Below, piece by piece: positions 8,131 through 16,100 of a stretch of 64,000 bases of DNA. The notes under the pieces are model-generated. The model was given only the letters and a program-made list of their open reading frames with translations. It did no database searches and had not been told where the DNA came from. The stretch lies in NCBI RefSeq assembly GCF_037080055.1, contig NZ_JBAOJI010000001.1, positions 558,001 through 622,000 of the forward strand. The letters run 5' to 3'. Origin of the DNA: Halovenus sp037080055 (GTDB taxonomy: Archaea; Halobacteriota; Halobacteria; Halobacteriales; Haloarculaceae). The stretch's first letter is position 1. Every line of letters begins with the position of its first letter. A program made the position numbers and the translations under genes.

Positions 8131-8552
8131 GTCAGTCCGACTCCCCCGACACCGTGATATCAGAGATTTTTGCCCCATTATCGGCGGACAGTATGACGGA
8201 GTCTTGACCGAGACGAGCAACAGCGAGGTAATCAGGATAATACGGTCCGACCCCGGGTCGGAGAGCCGTTTTCCGGGGCGAATGAATCGACACCTCACCG
8301 AGACCTGTCGACGTAGACAGCGAACTGTATCGAGCGTGCCCAGCATCCAGAACCAGCAGCAGACGAAGACAGTGAAAAAACCGGTCGCGAGTGTCACGTC
8401 TGAGGTAGCGGAAGTGGTTGCTGGTATTAGGGAGTAATGGTAGCGTTTACGGCTGTAGGCGTAGTTAAGAGGGTAGAGCGTCTATGGTGGGATAGGAAGT
8501 GTAGGCTACCTGGTCGTCGTTGGCCGGGTACGGTCGCACATATCGCACAATC
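8131..8552 (+). other. 421-bp region without a convincing gene; possible structured RNA at 8439-8510
   Basis: No frame here has haloarchaeal coding character. One 77-codon plus-strand frame exists at 8204-8437 but is Arg/Ser-rich and not acidic. Two features stand out. One is an inverted repeat CCGAC-CCCGG-GTCGG near 8248-8262. The other is a purine-rich segment bounded by GGTAGC (8439-8444) and GCTACC (8505-8510) just upstream of a 41-aa gene. I see no known RNA family in it. Confidence 0.4.
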
Positions 8553-8678
8553 ATGACAGCGAGTTCAAAACATCAGGACGACGAGGAAGAGGAGATCAGA
8601 GAGCATCTGCAGGATGTCGAGGACGGATGTGGCTGTGCGGAGATCTGGGAGCACATGTCCGAAGAACGCGACGACTGA
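8553..8678 (+). CDS. Small acidic protein with CGC motif (41 aa)
   Basis: ATG 8553 opens a 41-aa frame with a strongly acidic helix (QDDEEEEIREHLQDVEDG) followed by CGCAEIWEHMSEERDD. The extreme acidity and clean helical pattern are typical of haloarchaeal proteins and unlike shadow frames. The adjacent cysteines C26 and C28 could bind metal or form a disulfide. I do not recognise a named family. It precedes the DNA-binding-like gene at 8743 by 64 bp on the same strand and may be co-transcribed with it. Confidence 0.68.
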   Translation: MTASSKHQDDEEEEIREHLQDVEDGCGCAEIWEHMSEERDD

Positions 8679-8742
8679 ACGTGAACGGTCGCAGTCACTT
8701 GACGCGGGATGTTTTTGAATCCCCATCCCGTGTATACAGGTA

Positions 8743-9423
8743 ATGACGGACGACGGCTCACGGAAATTTTTCAAAACAGACCGGCAGTCACCCGTCGGGA
8801 AGCCGGTTATCCGTGGCGATCCCTCGATCACCGGGCAGGATCCGGACGAGGCAGTGCAGTTCGATCCGGACGACCCGGAGAGCCTCTCGCTCGCCGCCGA
8901 GACTGTCGTGGCCTTCGCCTCGAACACAGCGGGGGCCGACGACAACGTCTTCATGCTCCGCGGAGCGGCGGCGTGTGCCGCGTTAGTTCGAGGCGAAGGC
9001 TCGTACAAGGCCGCAGCCGAGCGGGCAGGCGACGACGTGACAGTCTCCTTTATCCGCAAGTGGTCACGGGTCCACGATCTCCCGCAGTCGATTCGCCGAC
9101 AGGTTGCCCGCGGACGGATCGCTCCGACCGCAGCGAAACACATCGCTCGTGTGTCGGGAGCAGCGCGACTGCATCTCGCGTGGGCCGTGCTCGATCACGA
9201 TCTGACTGTGCGGGAGGTCCGCTCGATTGCCAGCGAGATCAACGACGGCACCGATGTCGCCGACGCGCTCGCAGCCCGAGAGATCACGCTCGGCGAAGTG
9301 ACGGTGACGCTGGACCGGGATATCTACGGCGAACTGCGCCGCCGCGCCTCTATCGAAGACATCCCGCCCGGAGAAATCATCAACGAGGCGCTGCTCGCAC
9401 AATTCCGGAATCGAAGAGAGTGA
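8743..9423 (+). CDS. Haloarchaeal conserved protein with ParB-HTH-like and ribbon-helix-helix-like segments
   Basis: The 226-aa protein has three visible parts. Residues 1-45 form an acidic, low-complexity N terminus. Residues about 45-170 contain an all-helical region (SFIRKWSRVHDLPQSIRRQVARGRIAPTAAKHIARVSG...LTVREVRSIAS) resembling the helix-turn-helix domain of ParB/KorB partition proteins. The last 35 residues (VTVTLDRDIYGELRRRASIEDIPPGEIINEALL) look like a ribbon-helix-helix unit. Both imply DNA binding. I believe it belongs to a haloarchaeal DUF family (DUF7119), unverified. There is no ParA gene nearby, so partition is not implied by context. Confidence 0.72.
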   Translation: MTDDGSRKFFKTDRQSPVGKPVIRGDPSITGQDPDEAVQFDPDDPESLSLAAETVVAFASNTAGADDNVFMLRGAAACAALVRGEGSYKAAAERAGDDVTVSFIRKWSRVHDLPQSIRRQVARGRIAPTAAKHIARVSGAARLHLAWAVLDHDLTVREVRSIASEINDGTDVADALAAREITLGEVTVTLDRDIYGELRRRASIEDIPPGEIINEALLAQFRNRRE

Positions 9424-9430
9424 TCGACCG

Positions 9431-10075
9431 ATGACGGCCTTCTCCCTCACCCGTCGCCAGTTCGTGACCGCGACGGTCACAGGAGCCGCCGGCACGCTCG
9501 CTGGCTGTCTCTCGAACGGCCGTGATCCGGGCGAACAAGCCTCCGGCCAGCCGCTTTCCGTCCCGCTCAAAGGAGATCCCGAGGCGGCCGTGACCGTCAA
9601 AGTCTACGAGGATATCGCCTGTCCGCACTGTGCAACGTATCAGACCGAGATCCTCCCGCAGATCGAATCGAAGTATCTCGATTCGGACGAGATCCGCTAC
9701 GAATTCCACGATATGGTCCTGCCCGTCGACAAGCAAGTCTCGTGGGAGGCGGCCAACGCCGCCCGCTCCGTTCAGAACCGCGCCGACGACTCGGTGTTTT
9801 TCCAGTATCTCGGCGCACTCTTCGAGAATCAGGGCGATCTTTCCCCCGAGATGTACGAACAGTTGGCTGCGGAGCTGACGGTCGAAGAGTCGGGGGTCCG
9901 GGAAGATGCCACCGAACAAGCTTACGACGAGACGGTCTCACACTACACATCGGAGGCCGAAGACGAGGGCATCGACAGCACGCCGACTGTCGTCGTGAAC
10001 GGATCGACGGTCGAGTGGGGCGACGAGATTGCCTTCGATCCCGTCGCTGCAGCCATCGACGACGCCCTCCAGTAG
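9431..10075 (+). CDS. DsbA/thioredoxin-like Tat lipoprotein
   Basis: The 214-aa protein has a Tat signal (LTRRQFVTATVTG) with a lipobox LAGC (Cys26) and then a DsbA-type thioredoxin fold. The redox motif is CPHC at residues 64-67 within YEDIACPHCATYQ, and a cis-Pro loop appears as STPTVVVNG near residue 180. It should act outside the membrane as a thiol-disulfide oxidoreductase, with electrons probably passing to a DsbB-like partner not seen here. It follows the preceding gene by 7 bp, so the two are likely co-transcribed. Confidence 0.9.
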   Translation: MTAFSLTRRQFVTATVTGAAGTLAGCLSNGRDPGEQASGQPLSVPLKGDPEAAVTVKVYEDIACPHCATYQTEILPQIESKYLDSDEIRYEFHDMVLPVDKQVSWEAANAARSVQNRADDSVFFQYLGALFENQGDLSPEMYEQLAAELTVEESGVREDATEQAYDETVSHYTSEAEDEGIDSTPTVVVNGSTVEWGDEIAFDPVAAAIDDALQ

Positions 10076-10091
10076 CGCGAGATTTTCGAGG

Positions 10092-12170
10092 TCAGTCCTC
10101 TGTCGTATCGGCGGATTCGGCCACACTCAGCCCCGCGTCCGGGTCGCGTTCGAGAGCAGGGGAAACGTCTCGGTCGTCGGCGTAGCCGTCGAACCAGCGG
10201 ACGATCCGTTCGATCCGGTCGACAATATGTCCCGGTTGTCCGCTCCGAGAGAGTTCGTGGCCCTCGTCGGGATACCTGACGAGGCGGGTGTCGACGCCGT
10301 GTTTGCGGAGGATGCGGTGGAACAGTTCGGCGGAACAGATCGGCGTCCGATAGTCGTCGTCGCTGTGCACGACGAGCGTCGGTGTGTCGATTTCGTGAGC
10401 GTGGCCCGTCGGCGAGTGCTCCTGCAGGAACGCAGGATCCTCCCACGGCGTCGTGTCGAACTCGTCTTCGACCAGTTTGTACGCCCAATCGGTCGAGCCG
10501 TAGAACCCGATCAGGTCGTAGACGCCCCGCTGTGAGACGGCGGCGGTGAACTGGTCAGTCTGACTCACCAGCCAGGCGGTCATGTAGCCGCCGAAACTGC
10601 CGCCGGTGAGAAAGCGTTGGTCCTCGTCGACGTACGGCCGCTCGGTCACTTCCTCGACGCCCGCGAGGACATCGCTGGCCGTCACCGCGCCCCAGTCGCG
10701 TTCGATGGCCTGCATATACTGTTGGCCGTAGCCCGACGACCCACGAGGGTTCGACCAGAAGACGACGTAGCCGGCAGCGGCGAGGCTCTGGAATTCGTGC
10801 CACATCGTCCCGCTCGTCGTCCACATTGCGTGGGGTCCGCCGTGGACCTCGACGACCAGGGGGTACTCCGCTTCGGGGTCGAACTCGGGCGGTGTCAGCA
10901 CCCAGCCCTGCGCGGTCGCGTCGCTCGCCTGCTCGCCGGCGTCACCGACGAAGTAGCGAAGTTCCTCAGGTTCCTGAACGGCCCGATCAGAGAGATACTC
11001 GGCGTTGCACTCGGTGAGTCGGCGCTGTTCTCCGGAGTCGAGGTCAGCCGCGAACAGGTCGCCAGGGTGATCCCAACTGCTCTGGACGTACGCGATTTGC
11101 CCGTCCCGGACGTGAAAGCCAGAGATTTCGGACCACTCCTCGCGGACGACCTGCTCCGGTTCGGTCTCGACTGGCTGTGGTGTCTCCGCTGGCTCGGATC
11201 GCTCGGGCGCGTCGATGCCCCACAGTGCCGTCGCGCCCTCGTCGGGAGTGCTGAAATACAGCGTCTCGTCGTCCCAGACCGGGGCCGTTTGCCCGACCGA
11301 ACGGTCGAGCGCGGCGGTCAAGACGTGCACACCGCCCTCGCCGTCGAGAAGGTGCAGTTCCGTCTGGGCCATCGTCCCCTCGTCTGGATCGGTGTAGGCG
11401 AATGCGACTCGGTCTCCGCTGGCTGCGAGTTGTGGCTGGAACGCTGCCGTCTCGTGAACGACCGCGGTGTCGCCGCCGTCGAGGTCGTACCGCCGGATTT
11501 CGGTCGCCAGCGAGTCGTCGGGGTCTGGCACGTCCCCGTCGCAGGCGAAATACAGCGTCTCGCTGTCCCCCCAGGCTGGGCTGACGTGGTCGCGGTCGGC
11601 GGTGGTCACGCGCTCGATGTCGCCGCCATCGGGATCGACGAGATACACCTGGCTGCGTTTGCCGTCGTGATAGCGTTCTGCGCTCCGGTAGACTGTCCGA
11701 TCGACGACTCGGGGATCCGGCGTTGCTGGCTCGAACTCCTCGGGAACCTCGATATCCCGGTCTTGCTCGCGGTCTTCCTCGGTGACCTGCTGGACGACGG
11801 CGATTCGTTCGCCGTCGGGTGACCAGGCGATATCTCCGACGCCGCCGACGACGCTGGTCACCTGTGTGGCTTCGCCGCCGTTGGTCGGCAGGACCCACAA
11901 CTGCTGGCGGTCGTCGTCGGCCCCGCGAGTCGAGGTGAAGGCGAGGCGGTCGCCGCTGGGACTCCAGCGCGGTTCGGCGTCGACCCCCTCTGCGAGCGTG
12001 AACCGCCGCGGTTCTCCCCCGTTGGCGTCGACAATGTGGATGGTCGCCTCGTATTCGTCGTCGTCTTTCGGTGTCTGGTGAAGGTACGCCACACGAGTCC
12101 CGTCGGGTGAGAGTCGTGGCGACGCGGCCTGCGTCAGTTCGTGAAAATCCGCAGCCTCGATCCGAGCCAT
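10092..12170 (-). CDS. S9-family serine peptidase (prolyl oligopeptidase/acylaminoacyl-peptidase type)
   Basis: The 692-aa protein has an N-terminal beta-propeller made of repeated WSPDG-type blades (SPRLSPDGTRVAYL, PRWSPSGDRLAF, DIAWSPDGERIAV) and a C-terminal alpha/beta hydrolase. The nucleophile is in GGSFGGYMTAW (Ser about residue 523), the Asp in HSDDDYRTP (about 601) and the His in YPDEGHELS (about 638). It has no signal peptide, so it probably trims cytoplasmic oligopeptides. The C terminus is highly acidic. The gene is convergent with the DsbA-like gene. Confidence 0.93.
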   Translation of the reverse strand: MARIEAADFHELTQAASPRLSPDGTRVAYLHQTPKDDDEYEATIHIVDANGGEPRRFTLAEGVDAEPRWSPSGDRLAFTSTRGADDDRQQLWVLPTNGGEATQVTSVVGGVGDIAWSPDGERIAVVQQVTEEDREQDRDIEVPEEFEPATPDPRVVDRTVYRSAERYHDGKRSQVYLVDPDGGDIERVTTADRDHVSPAWGDSETLYFACDGDVPDPDDSLATEIRRYDLDGGDTAVVHETAAFQPQLAASGDRVAFAYTDPDEGTMAQTELHLLDGEGGVHVLTAALDRSVGQTAPVWDDETLYFSTPDEGATALWGIDAPERSEPAETPQPVETEPEQVVREEWSEISGFHVRDGQIAYVQSSWDHPGDLFAADLDSGEQRRLTECNAEYLSDRAVQEPEELRYFVGDAGEQASDATAQGWVLTPPEFDPEAEYPLVVEVHGGPHAMWTTSGTMWHEFQSLAAAGYVVFWSNPRGSSGYGQQYMQAIERDWGAVTASDVLAGVEEVTERPYVDEDQRFLTGGSFGGYMTAWLVSQTDQFTAAVSQRGVYDLIGFYGSTDWAYKLVEDEFDTTPWEDPAFLQEHSPTGHAHEIDTPTLVVHSDDDYRTPICSAELFHRILRKHGVDTRLVRYPDEGHELSRSGQPGHIVDRIERIVRWFDGYADDRDVSPALERDPDAGLSVAESADTTED

Positions 12171-12353
12171 ACCTCCCTGTGCTACCGAACACCGAAAATT
12201 CTAGCGGATAGCTGTCGTCGAGACAGAACATAGGACACTCTCCATTTCGTCTGCCGGGAAGGCGGTAGGGCGATAGGTTAGATATTTGGTTTATTCAGAG
12301 ACCACCTGCTGGCAGGGATATGAGCGGTGAACGGGCCTGTCAGTACGCGACTA

Positions 12354-13202
12354 CTACCTGATCACATGTCGGGGGGCATCGTCTCTCGGTCCTCGCCCCT
12401 CAACAATTATTTCTCGTCCTCGGTGGGTCGCGCCTGAGAACGTAATGCCCCACGAGAAGAACGTTTCAAAATCAGCAGGGTCGTTTTCGTCTACGACATC
12501 TGCAGCAGCCTCTGAACTCGGATACTGTAATCGGTTCGTCACTGAGACGTCTTCTGAACTCGTTTCTCCGGTGTGTGTGATAGTCCGCTCCGGAGAACGC
12601 GACAGGGTCGCGCCGTCTGGGAGGCCGACCTGTGCTGATCCAAACGCTGGATTATCGAGATAGGAGAGCATCTCGTTCCAGTCGTGTTCGACGTCACCGA
12701 GATATCCGAGTTCATCTTCGATCACGTCGATCACTTGCTCCACGTTATCCGCGACGATGACGAGAGACTCACCAACGGCGGTATCGCCGCGATCATCGTT
12801 CCGGAATAGATCGTACCCGCGATATTCCTCCTCCGGAGCCTGTTGGTGTGATTCAAGGATCGCCTCCCGGTCGACACCCCCAGTGAAGACTGAGAAATTG
12901 CGATTTTCCTCAGACGTGGTCAAGAAACCAGTCAACTCCGCTGGATCGATCCCGAGGGAGTCTGCCGTCTCTGAAACGCTGAGTTGGTCGTAAAACCCGG
13001 AGAAGCGATCTCGTGCCCAGTGAGTGTTTATGTGAATGAGGGAAGCGTCGCTATCAGTGACGATTTCTGCGGGGATCCACTGCTGCCAATACGGGGGGAC
13101 AGGCCTGACGGGTTCGTCGAGGTCAGAGACACCGCACCCTGCGGCCACGACCGCGAGTGCACCAGCAGAGGTCGCGAGAACATTTCTCCGAGTACGAGCC
13201 AT
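12354..13202 (-). CDS. Tat lipoprotein of unknown function
   Basis: From ATG 13202 the 282-aa protein begins with a Tat signal (TRRNVLATSAGALAV) and a lipobox AAGC, so it is predicted to be anchored on the outer membrane face. The mature part is acidic, with a DSDASLIHINTHWARDRF segment, a long alpha/beta region (IVADNVEQVIDVIEDELGYLGDVEHDW) and a C-terminal beta-rich part. I do not recognise a family; the alternating strand/helix pattern could be a substrate-binding or adhesion fold. The ATG 36 bp upstream would bury the Tat motif and was not used. Local GC looks slightly lower than in neighbouring genes. Confidence 0.8.
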   Translation of the reverse strand: MARTRRNVLATSAGALAVVAAGCGVSDLDEPVRPVPPYWQQWIPAEIVTDSDASLIHINTHWARDRFSGFYDQLSVSETADSLGIDPAELTGFLTTSEENRNFSVFTGGVDREAILESHQQAPEEEYRGYDLFRNDDRGDTAVGESLVIVADNVEQVIDVIEDELGYLGDVEHDWNEMLSYLDNPAFGSAQVGLPDGATLSRSPERTITHTGETSSEDVSVTNRLQYPSSEAAADVVDENDPADFETFFSWGITFSGATHRGREIIVEGRGPRDDAPRHVIR

Positions 13203-13639
13203 GAATTCACGTAGAGTGCTAGTGAAAATAAAACCCACGGCAGCGACGGCACGGTATGAGCAAAGTGGAAGCGTTTACGAGGGTCGGGCGGTACTGCGCG
13301 TCTCCGGGGCGTTTTCACTGCTCACTGTCGTTCGCAGAAAACCGGGCCGGGAGTGACCGAGCAAACGTGAAACGTCTGGGAGGGTCGGAAGACGCGCCGC
13401 GTCTCCCGGGAGTTGAACTAGAATACGGCGACCGAAGGGAGCCGTTTCACCGGGCGCGAACGGTGCGAGACGCGACCAACGGGAGCGTCTCGAAAAGCGA
13501 GCGCCCGGCTTTTGGCTTCTAAAGTTTTCGAGGAGGGTTCCCGCAGCGAGGGCGAGGTCGAACGAAGTGAGACCTCGTTAGGCGAGCGGCGCAGCCGCGA
13601 GCCGAAGGCTCGCGAGGAAACCCGACGAGAAAAGTTTAG
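13203..13639. other. 437-bp gene-free region 3' of tRNA-Lys with tRNA-derived fragments and hairpins
   Basis: No credible coding frame is present. The region lies between the lipoprotein start and tRNA-Lys (minus strand), that is, immediately 3' of the tRNA. It contains an 11-bp exact copy of the tRNA 3' acceptor end (CGGGCCGGGAG at 13343-13353), an 11-bp copy of the T-arm segment (GGGAGTTGAAC at about 13409-13419), and GC-rich palindromes with apices GAACGAAGTGAG, GCGGCGCAGCCGC and GAGCCGAAGGCTC between 13540 and 13620. Confidence 0.6.
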
Positions 13640-13713
13640 CGGGCCGGGAGGGAGTTGAACCCCCGACCATCTGGTTAAAAGCCAGACGCTCTCCCTAACT
13701 GAGCTACCGGCCC
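13640..13713 (-). tRNA. tRNA-Lys (anticodon UUU)
   Basis: Read on the minus strand from 13713, the 74-nt sequence folds as a cloverleaf. The acceptor GGGCCGG pairs with CCGGCCC, the D arm is GCTC...GAGC, the anticodon stem CTGG/CCAG encloses a TTTTA-type loop with anticodon TTT, and the T arm contains GGTTCAACTCC. The discriminator base is G. No intron is present and the 3' CCA is not encoded. Confidence 0.95.
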
Positions 13714-13760
13714 TCGAATACTCGTTGGGAGGTCAGTGGCTAAGTACTTACGGAACGCGA

Positions 13761-14939
13761 TTACCGCCGCCGGCTGGCAACAAGCGCCAGTGCCAGCAGC
13801 GCTGCGACGGCCCCACCGACCGCGAAGCCGGGACCGGAGCCATCAGAACTCTCGGAGTTGTTCTGCTGGTTCTCGATCGCGTCGTCAGTGTCGTTGTCCG
13901 CTGGCGGGTCCTCGGCCTGTGAACGCGCGTCCTCCATCGCTTCGGGGTGGAGTTCCTCGGCGAGCGCTTCGAGCACGTCGACGGTCCGCGGCGCGTGCTG
14001 GCTGATGAGATCGCCGTTGAGTTGGATGACATCGGCACCCACTTGATCGACCAACCGCTGTTGGGCGAAGTCACTCAGCGGCCCCGGCGAGACGACAATA
14101 TCGACACTCTTGTTGAGTACAGTCTCCTGGTTGATCTGCGGATAGCCGCTGCCGAACTGGCCTTCGACCTCGGCGGCGACGTTCTCCGCACCTGCGAAGT
14201 CGAGCAGTTCGTGCTCGAAGGCCGCGGCGTTGACGGTGTAGAGATCCTCGTCACCCTGACTGAGATCGTAGAAGACCGACGGTTCCTCGACGTTGGCCGT
14301 GGCCTGAGCCACGAAGTCGATCCGGTCGGACATCTGGGCGGTCCGGTTTGCCGCGCCGTCGCAGGCTCCGACGAGCCGACCTGTCTGGTCGACTAACGTC
14401 GTGATATCCCGAAAGCTGGTCGCTCGCGGGTAGTGATAGACCGTCACGCCCGCGTCACGGAGTTCCTGCACGGCGCTGCCGGGAATGACGTTCGGCGAGA
14501 GGACGAGGTCCGGGTCGAGATCGACGATGTGCTCAGTGTTCGGAACGTCGAATCCGCTCTGTCCTTCGACGAGAAGCTCCTCGTCGGCGGCCGCCTCACT
14601 GCCTTCCAGATAGTCGGTGTTGGCAGCAGGCATGCTGACGACCTTCTCCTGTGCGCCGATCTCCCACATGTGCTGAGCGACGTTCGGCGCGAGGACGACG
14701 ACTTCTTCCGGTTCTTCTTCGACGGTGACGTTCTGTGGTCCGCCGGCCCGGTCCGGCGTGGCATCCTCGACTGTGTACGGGAAGTCACAGGCACCATCCT
14801 GCGTAACGCCGCTGCCGTGGCCCGGATGGGCGAGATCACCAGACGATTGTCCAACAGGCTGTGCACCGGCAGGCGCGGCGAGTGCCGGCCCGACCGCGAG
14901 AACGACGACCAGTGTCACGATAAGTGCGCGAATCTGCAT
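13761..14939 (-). CDS. btuF: BtuF-like corrinoid/chelate substrate-binding protein with PGF-CTERM anchor
   Basis: From ATG 14939 the 392-aa protein has an N-terminal Sec signal (hydrophobic stretch to LAAPAGAQ). A periplasmic-binding-protein-III fold follows, with BtuF-like motifs VVVLAPNVAQHMWEIGA, LDPDLVLSPN and GVTVYHYPRATSF. The C terminus is a Ser/Asp-rich linker ending SGPGF, a hydrophobic helix and a RRR tail: the PGF-CTERM signal recognised by archaeosortase A. It is therefore probably lipid-attached at its C terminus instead of being an N-terminal lipoprotein. It diverges from btuC with only 60 bp between starts. The ligand is inferred from homology; heme or siderophore remain possible. 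Confidence 0.9.
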   Translation of the reverse strand: MQIRALIVTLVVVLAVGPALAAPAGAQPVGQSSGDLAHPGHGSGVTQDGACDFPYTVEDATPDRAGGPQNVTVEEEPEEVVVLAPNVAQHMWEIGAQEKVVSMPAANTDYLEGSEAAADEELLVEGQSGFDVPNTEHIVDLDPDLVLSPNVIPGSAVQELRDAGVTVYHYPRATSFRDITTLVDQTGRLVGACDGAANRTAQMSDRIDFVAQATANVEEPSVFYDLSQGDEDLYTVNAAAFEHELLDFAGAENVAAEVEGQFGSGYPQINQETVLNKSVDIVVSPGPLSDFAQQRLVDQVGADVIQLNGDLISQHAPRTVDVLEALAEELHPEAMEDARSQAEDPPADNDTDDAIENQQNNSESSDGSGPGFAVGGAVAALLALALVASRRR

Positions 14940-14999
14940 ATGCACCCCAAGACGATAGTGCAACAAGTATTTGGCTAAAGAAAATGGACTTGCAAAACA

Positions 15000-16100
15000 A
15001 TGCGGATTGGGTTGCGGGTCCTCGTCTGGTCGGCGTCGCTGGCAGCGCTGCTGATCGGAGTGGTTCTCGCGAGCGCGACGGTCGGGCCGGTCGAGATCGG
15101 GTACTGGACCGTCGCGAAGGCGCTGGTCAACACCGTCGCGTATCCCTCCGAGGTCGGCCTGTCTTGGGCCCAGGCCGGGTTCGGGACCCACACCGTCGGG
15201 GTGCCGATCGCGGATCTGGGGTATAGCCAGCCGTTCGACCTCGCTGTTCCGGCGACCGATCAGATCATCATCCAGGAGATTCGCCTGCCGCGGATTCTGC
15301 TGGGAGCGATCGTCGGCTTTGGGCTGGCGACCGCCGGGACTGTCATGCAGGGGTTTTTCCGGAATCCGATGGCCGACCCCTCGATCATCGGCGTCTCCTC
15401 CGGAGCGGCCGTCGGTGCGGTGGCGACCATCGCCTTTCCGCTCGCACTGCCTTTCGGCCTGCAGACGGCGGCCTTCGTCGGCGCGCTGGTAGCGGCCTTC
15501 GGCGTCTATCTCATCGCGACCGAAAACGGTCAGACGCCGGTCGCGACGCTTCTGCTCGCCGGCCTCGCGATCCAGACGTTCCTCGGTGCAGTCGTCTCGT
15601 ATATGCTGTTGTACTCCGGAGAGAATCTCGAAGAGGCGATCCTCTGGCTGATGGGTCACCTTCGTTTTAGCAGTTGGGGCGATGTCGAGGCGACGCTGCC
15701 GGTGACTGCCATCACGTTCGTGCTGCTGGTGGTCTACGCCCGGGATCTGAACGTCATGCTGTTGGGCGAGGAAGATGCCGACGCGCTCGGGATCGAAGTC
15801 GAGCGGACGAAACGGCTGCTGCTCGCTGGCGCGAGTATCATCACCGCCGCCGGCGTCGCCGTGACCGGCGTCATCGGCTTCGTCGGGCTGATCATCCCGC
15901 ATATCATGCGGCTGATCGTCGGCCCGGACCACCGGATTCTGCTGCCGACGAGCGCGCTCGCCGGCGCGATCTTTCTCGTACTCGCCGACACCATCGCTCG
16001 TTCGGGCCCGGCAGAGGTCCCGGTCGGCATCGTCACCGCCGCCGTCGGCGCGCCCTTCTTCCTCTTCTTACTCCGCCGCAGAGAGGTGCACGCGCTATGA
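15000..16100 (+). CDS. btuC: FecCD-family ABC permease (BtuC-like)
   Basis: The 366-aa protein has about ten membrane helices and FecCD/BtuC signatures: IRLPRILLGAIVGFGLATAGTVMQGFFRNPMADPSIIGVSSGAAVGAV, the cytoplasmic coupling segment GEEDADALGIEVERTKRL, and VIGFVGLIIPHIMRLIVGPDHR. It forms the transmembrane dimer for vitamin B12, heme or ferric-chelate uptake. The btuD start codon overlaps its stop (ATGA at 16097-16100). Relative to E. coli BtuC it has an extra extracytoplasmic loop near residues 45-85. Confidence 0.94.
   Translation: MRIGLRVLVWSASLAALLIGVVLASATVGPVEIGYWTVAKALVNTVAYPSEVGLSWAQAGFGTHTVGVPIADLGYSQPFDLAVPATDQIIIQEIRLPRILLGAIVGFGLATAGTVMQGFFRNPMADPSIIGVSSGAAVGAVATIAFPLALPFGLQTAAFVGALVAAFGVYLIATENGQTPVATLLLAGLAIQTFLGAVVSYMLLYSGENLEEAILWLMGHLRFSSWGDVEATLPVTAITFVLLVVYARDLNVMLLGEEDADALGIEVERTKRLLLAGASIITAAGVAVTGVIGFVGLIIPHIMRLIVGPDHRILLPTSALAGAIFLVLADTIARSGPAEVPVGIVTAAVGAPFFLFLLRRREVHAL

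Noticed and set aside
8204..8437. 77-codon plus-strand frame in the gap after the dephospho-CoA kinase
   Set aside because: It is Ser/Arg/Gln-rich and basic, unlike haloarchaeal proteins, with no motif.
10617..11822. 401-codon open frame on the plus strand, antisense to the S9 peptidase gene
   Set aside because: It mirrors the GC-rich third codon positions of the peptidase. The composition is not acidic, and no motif fits. The minus-strand frame has the complete catalytic triad.
14940..15932. Upstream in-frame extension of the BtuF-like gene, giving a 723-codon frame
   Set aside because: It runs antisense through btuC and is Arg/Gln/Asp-rich. The Sec signal peptide starts at 14939.
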